From assembly GCF_041146795.1 (NCBI RefSeq), contig NC_135183.1:16682840-16746839 (forward strand): DNA of 64,000 nt, given 5' to 3'. The stretch comes from Maylandia zebra. Lineage: Eukaryota; Chordata; Actinopteri; Cichliformes; Cichlidae. The notes beneath the pieces are model-generated. The model ran no database searches. It was given only the letters and a program-made list of their open reading frames with translations, and was not told where the DNA came from. The stretch's first letter is position 1, and every line of letters begins with the position of its first letter. The position numbers were made by a program, and so were the translations under genes. Below, piece by piece: positions 1 through 12,226 of the stretch.

Positions 1-2
1 CC

Positions 3-194
3 AATCCAGAAATTGCAGTTTTTGGCTGTGTACGTTCCAGAACTATCCCTGCGACTGTGCGGGTGCCAATCGACCTTGGAATGATGATTGCGAAAAGACT
101 TTTTCTAAAGGAATGGAAGTCTGCTGCTCCTCCCTCCTTCAGTGTCTGGCTCAATGACATGTTATCAGTCATTCAGCTGGAAAAAGTTTGATAC
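3..194 (+). mobile_element. 3' end of a LINE ORF2 (L1/Tx1-like), truncated
   Basis: Reading from base 3 gives about 63 codons ending in a stop at 192-194. The peptide has the layout of the C-terminal tail of fish L1/Tx1-type reverse transcriptases: a run of basic residues and tryptophan (KRLFLKEWKS), a Pro-Ser-Phe step, then SVWLNDMLSVIQLEKV. The 5' part of the element lies outside the window. It sits downstream of the CPED1 exons seen here, so it is probably in a CPED1 intron. Clade assignment is from family resemblance only. Confidence 0.55.
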
Positions 195-1597
195 CTACAA
201 ACACCTGCAGCAAATGTTTTCTCAAAATCCTGGACTCCGTTTTGTACTCACCTTGAGAAAGCTCACGTTGTATAAACATGTACCATGGCACTGCAATTTC
301 CCTGTTTATTACATATTCATGACATTTAATTCATTATGGATACTGGTAGTTTCTAATTTTAATGTTTTCTTTCTTTTTCTTTTGTCTTTCTCTATAGATT
401 ATTATTATTGTGCTATTTCTTGCCCTATCATCTCAGCGCCTGAGCTGTATTTGTTTGTTGATGGGGTTTTCTATGCTGAAAAAATTAAAATAAAATATTG
501 GGAAAAAAAACGCTATGCTACGCCAGGTGTTTCATCAGATTCGAGGTGTTACCTCCTTTGCACAGTATCACCTTAAAGCACTTGTTGCAGGCTGCTGAGT
601 TTGCATCTTTTGCTGTGAAGTACAGCCAGACTTTTGACTGCTTCGCCTTGAGCATGTTTAATCCGTAGCTCTGCTCTAAAAGAACGTACGTACCTGGGCC
701 TGCCTACTATCCTGGGAAAGGTAAAATGATTGGCTAGAATCCAAAGTGTATGACATCTCAGGAAAAAAGCACCGAAATGTGCGCTGCTTTTCGGTCTGGT
801 TACTACCGCTTATGTCAGAACATACTGGTACCCATCCCTAGTTGTCATTATGTTCATTCCAGTCAGCTGTTTCCCCATCTGTTTCCACTTCCCCTGATAA
901 CCTCCTGTGTGCATTTAGTGTGTGTGTTTTCATTCATTCCTCATCTGATCGTCTGCTGTCATGCCATGTTCCCAGGTCTACATGCCAAGTTGTTGCGTTT
1001 AAGGTTTTTCATATCAGGGTTTCCTGTTTATGTTCAGAGTTGTTTAATGTTTAGCCTTAGTTCACCCAGTTTAGGTTAGTGTTTAGTTTTGCCTTTGCCC
1101 CTTGTTTGGTATTTTTAAAACCAGCCTTTAACAAACGGCTCGTGTTCAGTAAATATCAAGTTTGTCTCCACGCTTTGTGTTCTCTGCACTTGGGTCCACC
1201 TCCTCACTCCACACAGTCTGCTTCAGACAGACTGTGGCAAAACGTTGCTGTAATTGGACCAGAATTTGTGCATTTTGCTGTAAATGATGAACATCCTGAT
1301 AACAAAGCTCTCTGAAATTTCCTGATTGGTTGTTTCCATTTCCATCAACGGCATCGAAGAGCTTGCTGCTGTGTTTCTCACCATTTAGCTTTCAGGGATT
1401 ATTCAATCAAACTATCACAGAGTGGGAAGCCAGGTGGGAATTAGGCCTTATTGTTATCGTCTGGATTTTTCAGGGTAATGTAACATTTCGGGGCTCTTCC
1501 GGGATTCTGAAACAGGAAGTCCTCTGTGTCCTCTGTTAGCTTCATCTTTGGTGACTAACGTGACGAGAGCAGCTTCAGCAGACCTGATCAGACTGAT
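195..1597. other. Non-coding, probably intronic; possible LTR remnant
   Basis: No convincing exon of the missing CPED1 esterase half was found here on the minus strand. About 790-1240 is T-rich with a stretch resembling the R-U5 end of fish LTRs (around 1130-1230, 'aaatatcaag' followed by 'ctctgcacttgggtcc'), but no matching TG...CA ends or duplication were found. I see nothing else that can be supported. Confidence 0.3.
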
Positions 1598-2063
1598 GAT
1601 ATAACCAATGTTCCGTCTAATTTTTCATGTGTCTGAGCGAACACACAAACTCCCTGAGCGGTCCCTTGAAGCACTGTGAGCAACAGCAGGCGTGTGCACT
1701 GTGGTCACACCAGCATCGAATCCATCCAAGTTACATGGTTTATTAAAATAATCAAATTACAGCATTTACATTTATGTTAGACTACTTTTAATTAACTGCT
1801 TTAGCCCACTTACAATGAAAATATTAAAAAAAATCTTGTTCATGACCTTTGTAGTATGTTAACACTATTGGAAGTAAGACAGAAAGAGTTGAGCGTGCAT
1901 GGGCAGAAATGTTGAGAGCGCAAGCAACACATTGCTGACACATTGCGAGCGAGCGCAAATGCAAAACCTGAGCGAGAGGGGCTGCTATTGTGTGTGTGTA
2001 TATGGATAATAGCAAACACTGAAATACATTTTTTGCACGCAGCAATGAAGTTTGTTCACTCAA

Positions 2064-2165
2064 ATTTAGCTTTTCTTTACGGTGGCCGTGAGAGGCCAAA
2101 CGGACTGCAACTTCAGAAAACACTTGCAAAAAGAAAAATGCTGCAAAAAGAAAAACGCTGCAAAA
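2064..2165 (+). repeat. Subterminal inverted repeat, left arm
   Basis: This arm starts ACGGTGGC and contains GGACTGCAACTTCAG followed by short A-rich units alternating CTTGCAAAAAG and GCTGCAAAAAG. It is the near-perfect reverse complement of the right arm near 5085-5205. It could fold into a long hairpin, or the units could be transposase-binding subterminal repeats of the surrounding hAT element. Confidence 0.7.
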
Positions 2166-2596
2166 GCACACACAACACAACGGAAATGTTTCTGGGGACA
2201 CAATAAGCGGACGGACCAGTTGCACGAACCAAAACATGCTAACAAGTGCACTGGGACAGGGAGACACTTCAAAGAAGTGGAAGCGGAGCGGCCAAAGAGT
2301 AAACTTTCAAAAGTAAGTTCTGAATATTATGTCACTTATTTATGTGCAAATGTTTAATAATGAAGAACATTAAAACATTGCTGTTGGCCACATGCCAGCA
2401 AAGTTATGTGACATTAGCGATGTTTGTACTTTGGGTTAACTTTGTTTTAAAGCCTTTACTTTATATGCCGTTCAATAGTTGACCTTAATCCTACAGAGAA
2501 TGTGATGATTCTATGGATAATTAAAGTCAGTCATATATCCACAAACACAACAGGCTGAAAGTCAGTGATGCTGCTCGGTTTGCAGTCCTGAATATC

Positions 2597-2851
2597 ATGG
2601 CACAAGCAGGATTCACTGCACTGTTAATGTTAGCTATGTTATATTGCTGCCTCTGTTCGGTGGTGTCGAGCCAAACGGACTTTAACGTGTGTTTGAACGA
2701 GCTGACGGTTCACTCGTTAAGCTGGAAGAAAGATGCTTTAATCACAGGAGTCACACATGTGTCCACTGTACCATCTGGGAACTCTTCTTGTTTAGCACTT
2801 GTAATAACACAAACACTAAATCCTCCTGTTTGTAGCAGTGTATACACCTGA
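2597..2851 (+). CDS. Small ORF with predicted signal peptide, inside the hAT element; function unknown
   Basis: This is an 84-codon ORF. Its start has A at -3 and G at +4, a strong vertebrate initiation context. Residues about 5-25 are strongly hydrophobic (LLMLAMLYCCLCSVV) and are followed by a Ser-Ser-Gln step, a plausible signal-peptidase site. The rest would be a 58-residue secreted peptide with cysteines and one Asn-Ser-Ser sequon. An AATAAA lies about 60 bases after the stop (near 2910), so promoter-distal signals for a compact transcript are present. I do not recognise the family. It may be chance, or host DNA captured by the transposon. Confidence 0.25.
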   Translation: MAQAGFTALLMLAMLYCCLCSVVSSQTDFNVCLNELTVHSLSWKKDALITGVTHVSTVPSGNSSCLALVITQTLNPPVCSSVYT

Positions 2852-3796
2852 GACTGTCACCTGTCTGTCTGTCCTGCACTCTCTCTCTGTTTCTTTCTCT
2901 CTGATTGTGTAATAAAAGTATGAACATGTGTTTATAAGTCACACTTGTGTTTGAATCCTGCAGCTTATCACACATTTGATTTCCATGTGTGACAACTGCA
3001 AATGTCCAGAGTGAGGACAGACTGAGGGACCCACTGCTGCACATCATCTGTGAGGCTTTGCACCCCTGATGATCCACCAGGACAAAGCAGTGTGTGAGGA
3101 AGAGGAGAAGGAATAGCCAGCAGCAGCTGACAGATGGAGAGAATAGACAGACTGTTCCCTGTTTGTGAAGGACTGCTAGGAAAGTTTAAAATAACTAATT
3201 GTCTGTCCTGAATCAGTCTTATTAGGTAATGTTCAAATAATATTATCATTCCAGTGTTTTCAGTGTGGGAGAAAGTACTCAGGGCCTTAAAGTTACACAC
3301 TATGAAAGGCAGCAACGACTTTAATGTTCAGAAACCTAAAGTATGTATCAGCAGCAGAATGGAGCTAAAAATAAATGTTTGTTCCAGTTCTATGAAGCTT
3401 TGAGTATTTTGGATTAGTAGCACTGCAGTGTTTGTTGCATCATATTGCTGTAATTGTTTATATGCTTTATATATTCTGAGGTAAGTTGATCTATAGTGTT
3501 ACACCATATTCTATAATGATGTTATGTGTTTGTAGACTTTCTGCCCAGTTTGACCCATTTAGCAGAAGCCAGCCTGTTTAAGGCTCTGATATCTATTCTG
3601 TATGACTTAAAGCAGTTATGACATGATCTGATTTTCTCACCCAATAAAGGAATATTTCATATATCAGTCTACTCTTCATTTTATCAGAAACAGTTATCAC
3701 AGCTTGTACATTTTCTTTTTACACATATATATAAGCATTGAGCCAAATTTAGTAATGCCAACATATTAAAAGAACAATATTTGTCTCTTATATATA

Positions 3797-4656
3797 ATAC
3801 ATCTATCCGGTTGTTCAGTGATGACGTGACGAATCCTACTTCTGGGCCTAAAGTAGTCTGCGTTTAATATGGCTTTTGTGTTGTTAACATGTTTAATGCT
3901 TTGTATTTTCTTCTATTTAATCTCAAAAAGCTCCTAAAACAGTCAGTGATCATTGTTGACCTCCCTCGGCTTTTATTACCGCTAATCATTTATTTAAGCT
4001 CAGTTTTTAAAACCTTACTATGTAACTACAGCCCAGCCCATGCAGCAGTATATGAATGACTAACCTCATATTGTGGATGGATTATCTCAGTTGTTCTCCT
4101 GGCTGAAGTTTGGTCCTTTTACAGCATCCTGCCATGTGATTACATTTGTTCCTGACCACTGAGAACACTCACATTAACTTTTATCGAGTGGAAAAAAAGT
4201 TAGCTTGTTTATATTATGCTAACATAGCTGTGTCGCTAGCGGTCACGTAGCACATCATTATATACCACCTAGCCAAACTTCAGTCACTGCTTTTTAGTTT
4301 TCTGTCTTCATTTATGCTGGAAGTGATAACAGAGCTGTACGTTTTAATTTGTTTCCAAAACCCCGCAGTCAGGACATGCTATATTGTATTTAGATAGAAG
4401 CTAGCGAGCTAACTCCCTGCTAACTTCTAACTCCGTTAAATGTCCTAAATTCCGTTTTCATGGATGCCTGGATGTTAAACTCAATTGTTGCACCTGGTAG
4501 AGCAGAACGCTGATCATTTTATTAAAGATGAAAGACTTTAGACAGTTTTTCAACTCTCAGTAATGCCATAGTGATCGTTTGATATATGGACCTGCAGCGG
4601 AGTTTAGACCCAGACACGGCTAGTGACATCAGACTGAACAACCGGATAGATACACT
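3797..4656. repeat. Inverted repeat pair inside the hAT interior
   Basis: TCTATCCGGTTGTTCAGT near 3803 reappears as its reverse complement near 4630. The flanks of both copies also share GATG and GTCAC-like bases. The arms enclose about 800 bp of A/T-rich sequence. They could be the relic ends of a further inserted element, but no flanking duplication was found. Confidence 0.4.
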
Positions 4657-5039
4657 GTCACAGATACTTGTCTTTAAGTGAAGATTTAAGGTGATAGGAA
4701 ATATAAATAAATGCAACTTGAATCTTTACTGAAGCTCAGTGTTTGGCACAGAGTTCATGTTCACTGCTGTAATAACTAATAATGATTAATATAATATTGG
4801 CCATATTATATTTACATTACCAAAGTGAGATGACTTTAGTCTCATGAACAACATTAGCTAATTGTTATTTACTAGCTAATCTTAAATGACTGTTCAGTAG
4901 AGAAATGAAGCCCAAAAATCATGTTTTACAGTCCTGTGGTCTCAGCCTCAGATACTTATCAAATCACACAAAGCTCATGTAGAAACAGATGTACAAAATA
5001 TGTTATCCTTCATTTCTGTCAAACAAAGCTGTATGAAAC

Positions 5040-5205
5040 ATTTCCATGGAGAATTTTTCTTTTTGCAGCATTTTTCTTCTTGCAAGTGTTTTTCTTTTTG
5101 CAAGTGTTTTTCTTTTTGTAGCATTTTTCTTTTTGCAGCATTTTTCTTTTTGCAAGTGTTTTCTGAAGTTGCAGTCCGTTTGGCCTCTCAGGGCCACCGT
5201 ATTTC
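5040..5205 (-). repeat. Subterminal inverted repeat, right arm, with tandem 15-17-bp units
   Basis: TTTTTCTTTTTGCA units ending in GCA or AGTG are repeated five to six times, followed by GAAGTTGCAGTCC and GGGCCACCGT. The block is the reverse complement of the left arm at about 2064-2165, with extra units. Copy number differs between arms, which suggests slippage of the unit after the arms formed. Confidence 0.7.
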
Positions 5206-6172
5206 TTCGCTGAAAAATAGATTTCTCCTCAAACACTTGCAACTGCAGTTTTTTTTTTTACATGCAATTTTTTTTATGTCCGCTCAATTTTTTTTTAACG
5301 TGCGCTCAGAATAGTGGCACAAAAATAACGCCATACAAAACCACCGTCACTCCTAAAACTTCCTCCCGTTTCTTAACAACTAATTGCCATGTTTTGATTG
5401 GTTGACATGGTACATTTTTCGACCAATGGGAAAGGCTGGGGGGTGTTGGTTTCATTTTTGCTCACAGGCGGAGAGTGCTTTCGAGCGTTTTCCTTATAAA
5501 ATGCCGTTTTTACCGTTCATTCCCACAGTAAATATAAACAACGATAGTATTCAGGAAGAAAAACAAACACTGCATATTTTTTTAATCACAACTCTGGTTT
5601 TACCTGGCCTATCAACACAATTTAAAAACTGGTATAAAGTCCACACTTTTTCCGTCAATTGTTCCGTCTGTCCTGCTCACATCTCCAATGGTTGTCCACG
5701 TTGTTAACGTGGCTTCACTCCACATCAGCCACGGCGCTTTGCCAGCTAAAACACCGGTGTCGGCACATAAGGACGCTGTCATAGCCTGTCAACGACGTTG
5801 ATTAGCTGCGTATATACGTGAATGTGAATCGCGTGATTGGCTGGACTATGGGATAAGAGAATGGTTCTAATCCTATACGGGAGCAGCCAGTCACTTACTG
5901 ACTAACACTGCAAAACAGAATTGTTAACGTATTTACATTAATTTCAATTCAGGTTAGAATTTCTTTTTTGTGCGCAACGCAGATTTTTCCTGCGCAGAGA
6001 CCGTGCCAGCAGTGCGCAATTGCGCACGCGCGCAGCTTAGAGGGAACATTGGATATAACTGATGCCTTCAACCTCATTGAAACAGCAAAATACAAACTTA
6101 AAGGAGACTTTGTGTTTGAAGAAATGAATGTCACACATCCTGCAGTCCACCAGCTAACAGAAAAGCTCCTAC

Positions 6173-9100
6173 CTGCACAAAGCTGCACATCACGTGATAT
6201 CCAAACATGGGCAGGCTGGGCCGACTCTCCCTGTAAACGTGGACAGTGTAGATGGACATGATAACAGGCTCCGGGTGGCTGCCGTCCATCACCAGGATGC
6301 TGATCTTGCTGTTGCCGAGGCCAACCGGGTAGTTCGCCATCCTGAAGGAAGAAACTTCTTGTTAATCCTGCTGTTGTAAAAGTGGCTGCAAGGAGGTGCT
6401 CTAAGGTTATCCTCTGTGAAAAGGAGCAAATGGAGCTACAAAGCCAGATTCACATTTTATTTGAGTTTCATATATCCAGCATGGATCACAAATCTAAACT
6501 GAAATAAAACAACTCTTGTGTCCCTTCCTTTTTCCTTATAAAAGCCCAGCATAATGCTAATGCATGACAGGGAGTCCTCCCTTGATGGCACCTGTTTCCA
6601 AACCATGACTCCAGCAGACGTTAGCAGCATAGTTAAAGCCCAGAAGAGAAGTAGTAGTAGCTGGTTGCTGTCAGTAGGCTGCTGCTTGCTTCATGCCCCA
6701 AATCAAAATGGCGAATGCTATAAAGCAGTTCATGCTCTGATTTTACTTCAATAGAAATGTGTTAAAAGAATCTAATAAAGGAAGTACATCTGTTGTCTGC
6801 TTAAACATGCTGTCCAATCAAATGTCACATTTCGAGGTTCCTTTCATTCAGGACTATCTCGACTGCACCTTCTCTGCTGTAACCTGTTGGTTTTTACAGT
6901 CCTGGTCTCACCTGGGTCCTCGGTGTTCATCCAGGTGGATCCTGCAGGCCGAGCTGACAGGCTCCGGCCGGATCCGAACTGTCATGGTGTCAAAGGTCAC
7001 CTCTGCGTGGTACTCCTTCACCAGGGGATGGAACGGGGGGTTCAGAATGAGGGGGGGGTCTGTGTAGATCTGTCGAAGGTGGGGGTCCACACAGAGACCT
7101 GAAACAGAAGAATCAGCATGACGTTCGATCTCGAGGTTCTACTTCACTTCACCCATGACACCCACCACTAATGAACAGAGCTTTCACAGTAGAGTACTGA
7201 GCAAGTCCCGCTAGGAAGCCCCTGAACCTGTTTGGGGGTAAAACCATCTCCTGTTTCCTCAGGTAGAAACCAAGCATCATCCTCTAAGGCTGAAGCTGGA
7301 ACTCCGTTAAAGAAAAAAAACTTTGCGGATGCTGTGATCACACTTTGGCTGCATGGATCAGAAAACCTCTGCAAACTGCATCCACTAACCACAGCTTCAC
7401 TTCCACTTGTACGTTAAAGCAGATAACCGTCAGTGAGCTGATGCTTTTCCATCTGCAAACAAATGCCATTTGTCCTACCGCCACCAGGAGGCACAAGTGA
7501 GTCTGTCCATATCTACATTAGTGTGACAGATATGAGCAGTACCAGGACCAGCGATGAGCACATTCTTCCTGTGCTTCTCTCACAGGTGTAGGTGTGAATG
7601 GCTGTCTGTGTTAGCCCTGTGACAGACCGCGTACCTCTACAGGTGTAATTGCCTGTCGCCTTGTGACACCTAGAACAGGTTGTATAGATTGAGCAGCATC
7701 ATGTGACCACATGTGTTTCCAGATGTCAGGACAGGTCTAAAATCCACATCTCACCTTCGTCCTGTGAGGAAGACAGAGCTGGTTGCTGACTGGGCGGTTC
7801 GTCTGTCCTGTGGGAACATCAGACATAACCCTTCAGTGAACATCTAAGTTCACACACAATGGATCATCTCACACCTGTGAGCCTCTTACCTGCAGCTCCT
7901 GTTTGTTTTCAGCTTGTAGAAACCTTCGATCTGGGTCAGGAGGTCAGAGAGGCCACGAGGCAAGGATGAGGAGGAGGAAACACTGGGATAGAGCTGTGGG
8001 GACAAACAAGGCAGACACACACAGTTAACACTGCTGAAGAAGAAGATGATGAAGGAGGTGGGGCTTAACTAACCGGCTGAAACGCTGATGAGGTCTTCAT
8101 CAGCAACTGAAAGTGCAGCAGAAGAAGAAACTCGTCTTCAGACAAACAGACGCCAAGTGTCCCTGTACAGCCACCGTACTGACACACACACACACACACA
8201 CAGAGTCAGGTGGGTGACATTTAATTTTTTCATTTATTAATAAAAACAAACAGAATCTTTTTTTTTTTTATGAATCAAATAAATGTCTGTAGGATGTCCA
8301 TCAGTTTTAATTCATTTTAAACTCAGTGTTTCTAATGCTTTTATTTATTTCATTTTATTTGTTTTGGTTAATTATTCAAAAAAATACGCTTTTTATTAGT
8401 TTATTAAAATATTTATTCTTTTTCTACACATTTTATTGAGAATCTATTGATTATTTATTGTTATCTTTTGCATTAAGTATTCATTAATTATTACTTATTC
8501 ATTCATTTTTTTCCTGACATGGAAAACTCCTACTCCTTTAATGACAACACGCTACTCACCTGGCTCCCCTCCCTCTCCGAGGACAGGTGTGTGTGTGAGG
8601 ACAGGTGTGAGAGTGGCGGCAGCAGGAAGTCCAGTGTGTCCTCCAGGATCAGGTCTTTGGTGATCTGTTGGTCGAAGGCATCGTTGCTCAGAGCTGACAC
8701 GTTTAACTGTGTGTCCACCTGAAAAGGAGAGGCAGACCAATCATAGAGCAGCTGAGGTCAAGGCGCCCTCTGCTGGTTATTCACCTGAACACCTCAGGCT
8801 GGTTGTATGTTTGAGGTCCAGTAAAGTGTGGTTATTCTCAGGTCCAGTCAGAGACGGAAGCTCTGCTGGGTCATCATGTAACTCAAGGGTGGGCAACTCC
8901 AGGCCTTGAGGGCTGGTGTCCTGCAGCTTTTAGATATCACCCTTGATCAACACACCTGAATCAAATGATTAGTTCATTACCAGCCTCTGGAGAACTTCAA
9001 GACATGTTGAGGAGGTAATTTAGCCATTTAAATCAGCTGTGTTGGATCAAGGACACATCTAAAACCTGCAGGACACTGGCCCTCATGGCCTGGAGTTGCC

Positions 9101-12094
9101 CACCCTGATGTAACTCAACCTCCAGGTGTCTCAGCAGCTTGAAGCTTCTTCTCTTCTTCATGAGTTTGAGACCTTTCACCCAGAGGAGGCAGAACGTCTC
9201 TGAAGACCAGCTGGAAGGCTGAGCTGAACTTGAAAAGATAATGGTCAGACTCTTACCTGGACTACCACAGGTGTGACAGAGCCGCTGAAGAACAAAGTAA
9301 AGGTGAGCAGCTGGAAGCACAACAGACACCTGAAACACACAGTAGTGACAATATGAGCCACCACTGGGCGCAGACTGCACACACTCAGTAGACATGACAG
9401 ATCCAGTCTGAGGCATTTTCAAGTTTTCAGCTGAAACCAAAACAGACACCCAGACACTGCACCATCCTTTCTACCCACCTTTCTTTCTTACTCGCTCCCT
9501 ACTTTTCTACCTTCATTTCTTTCTACCTTCCTACTTTTAGCTGCAGTTTGAAGCAACTGCAGACAGACAGGTGTGTACTGAATCTGGATTGTGAAACAGG
9601 AAGTAAAGTTAAGAGTTTCAGCTCAGAATTCACCTGCTTATGGTTCGCTGCTTCTTATTGGTCGACGCTGCAGCCGCCTGCAGCACTTTACTTATCACCT
9701 GCTTCACCTGCCTCAAAGCCTGATGGGAGGCTGCTGGATCAAGGTGCTGCAGCAGGAAGTCCCTGAGCTGACAGGAAGAGGAGGAGCTAAAGGCTAACAG
9801 CAGTGGTCAATGATAATTTATCGTCCCCAATGGGAAACTGATTTGCAAGTGAAAGAGGATGTGCTAGCAGTGAAGTGTTAGCAAGTCCTACACAGGAACA
9901 TGTTTTACCTTCACAGGTCGGCCCCTCGGATGCTGAATGGTCATTACCACGCTGATGTCATGCAGGAAAGAAGTCAGCGGGGTCACTGAGGTTACCAGGA
10001 CATAAACATTCACCATGGCAACCAGAGCAGGAGGCGGGGCTTGGCTGTCAGGGAAACTTTAGAGAAACAAGAAACGTTACCTTACAGAACTCAGACAACT
10101 TCCTGTCAGCTGGTCACATACAAACCTGTCCAGAGGAATCTCCACCTTCTGATTGGTCGATCCACAGGCATGAGGGTTCATGGGTAAACTAGACTCTGAG
10201 AGAAACAGCAAGAGGTTAGCTGAGACCTTCAGATTAAAGCTCAGTTCCAGGCAGTGCTCTTATTTGGCAGTAATGTCTCATGTTGGATGAGCACAGATCA
10301 TGCGACTTAGGCCACAATCAGCTGATCTATCACATTTAATCTAGATCAATAAGCTGATTTGATTTACCTGCTGCAGACTTACCTGTCAGCTGGAAGTGTG
10401 TATAGAAGTGACACAGACCTCCACCTATGTTTGAAAATGCCTCTATCAGCCCAGGCAGCAGGTTCACCTGAGCACACACACAGTTTAGCTGTTATGTCAT
10501 CAAACATGCCGTCAGTTGACACAGACAGGACAGAAGGGGCTCACCGTCTGATGACGCTGCAGGTGAGAGAAGGAGATCCTCCTCAGACAGCTCTGCTCTG
10601 ACGTGCTGAGGCACAGCAGGAGGCTCCACCCACCAATGCCTGTAACCATGGAGACACACAGAAGCCTCACCTGTAGTTTAGTGGAGCTTTATTCACAAAG
10701 CGACAAATCACGTCAGTCAGGTAGACTCAAATCAACGGCAGCCTGTGAGGGACATCGTCTTCGTCACACTTTCAGAGAGAATAAAAGAGCCACCTGCACG
10801 AGTCCCAGCTCGCCCCAAACTCCTTTAACTGTGAAAGACCACAGAATCCAAAACCACCGGAGGCCTTTTCTGCTTGTTTTACACAAAGAAAACGGGAACA
10901 TGTGGAAGCGATTGTTGACAGGAAACGCTCTGCGGTGGGCTTTTTGCTGGAGCTGTTAGGTTTCAGCAGAAAGAGAACGAAGCAGGATGTTCAACACAGA
11001 CAACTTTACTTCAACAGTGAGACCATGCTCATGCTGTGAACCAATAATACACAGATTTAAACCTGATGTCCATCCCTCCCTCTATCTGTCCTTCTGTCTA
11101 TCCATCCATTTGTCCATCCATCTGTCTGTCCATCCATCCATCCCCCTACAGTGAAGACGAGTTGAGCTTCTGCTTAGTCTCTTTCTGTGTTGTTTTATGA
11201 CCAAACATGAGCTAAAGGAACTTCCCGTTCCAGCTTCCTGTCGTCCTCGGTCTGCAGAAAGCTTCACTTCATGCTCTCAGGTTTCTCTCAGCTTCTCCTT
11301 AAACCTCAAGCTTTACTGTCTCACTGCTCCTCAAACATAGGGGGACACAGACAACACAATAATGTGCCTGCCTCTGATCACATAAGCCAGTCAGTGAAGT
11401 CTTTATTACTCTGATCTACAGGTTCAGGTAGAGGCTAGGTTATTGTGTAATTAATAAATAATAATACATGACTAAAGCCAACATGTTCTTACAGAGATGG
11501 TGTAAACAAGGCCTCTGGTGATACTGATATAATGTTTCTTAACACTGACCTAATGAAAGGAAACATGGTGATGAATCTTTGATGAAGGGTGTTAAGAAAA
11601 TATCTGATAGAATCATCCAATCAGAGGTTCAGATCTCTTTGCCTCCACAGGATTCAGTTGATGTGGTAATGAACATGTGAATAAATCTGCATCATCATTG
11701 TTACCCTCACATCTCCCTGAATTGTTCATGATGTTCAGTGCTGTTGATAAATCATCTCTGAATTTGACATCAGCAGCTGGATGACCCTCTGGTCTGTTTT
11801 TTTTGAGGCAAAGTGGGTGGGGTTAAACCCAGAGTGACAGGAAGCATGGAAGCCCCTCCGTGGTAACAGGCCATTTTTCGGTCTTGTGCATGCTCATGTT
11901 TCTCTGCCGTGACATGCACTACTGAAGTGATTTTCCACAAACACTTGCTGAGGTCCATCTGCTTTCACAGGAAGTCTCCACCCTCCTCCACCCACAGGAA
12001 ACCCTGACCTCTGCTCGCTCATGTCGCTGTTTAAAGCTCCAGCAGGGCGGGGCCGTCTGAGCGCGCTCACACTGTTTACATGCTTGATATACAG

Positions 12095-12152
<58 letters not shown>

Positions 12153-12155
12153 TCT

Positions 12156-12226
<71 letters not shown>

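Larger units (their letters stand above)
1598..6059. mobile_element. 4.4-kb hAT-type DNA transposon with perfect 8-bp target-site duplication
   Basis: The element runs from 1606 to 6051. It begins CAATGTTCCGTCTAA, and its right end read in reverse is CAATGTTCCCTCTAA, giving 15-bp terminal inverted repeats with one mismatch. The 8-bp GATATAAC lies at 1598-1605 and again at 6052-6059, so removing the element restores one uninterrupted site. An 8-bp duplication is the hallmark of hAT transposition. No recognisable transposase remains. The outer parts (1606 to about 1880 and about 5340 to 5925) are shared with the inverted copy at 44876-46265; about 3.4 kb of the interior is not. It lies downstream of the last visible CPED1 exon, hence presumably in an intron. 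Confidence 0.88.

Noticed and set aside
1824-2357. ORFs in the left part of the hAT element on both strands
   Set aside because: They follow the A-rich/T-rich repeat arm and show no transposase motif.
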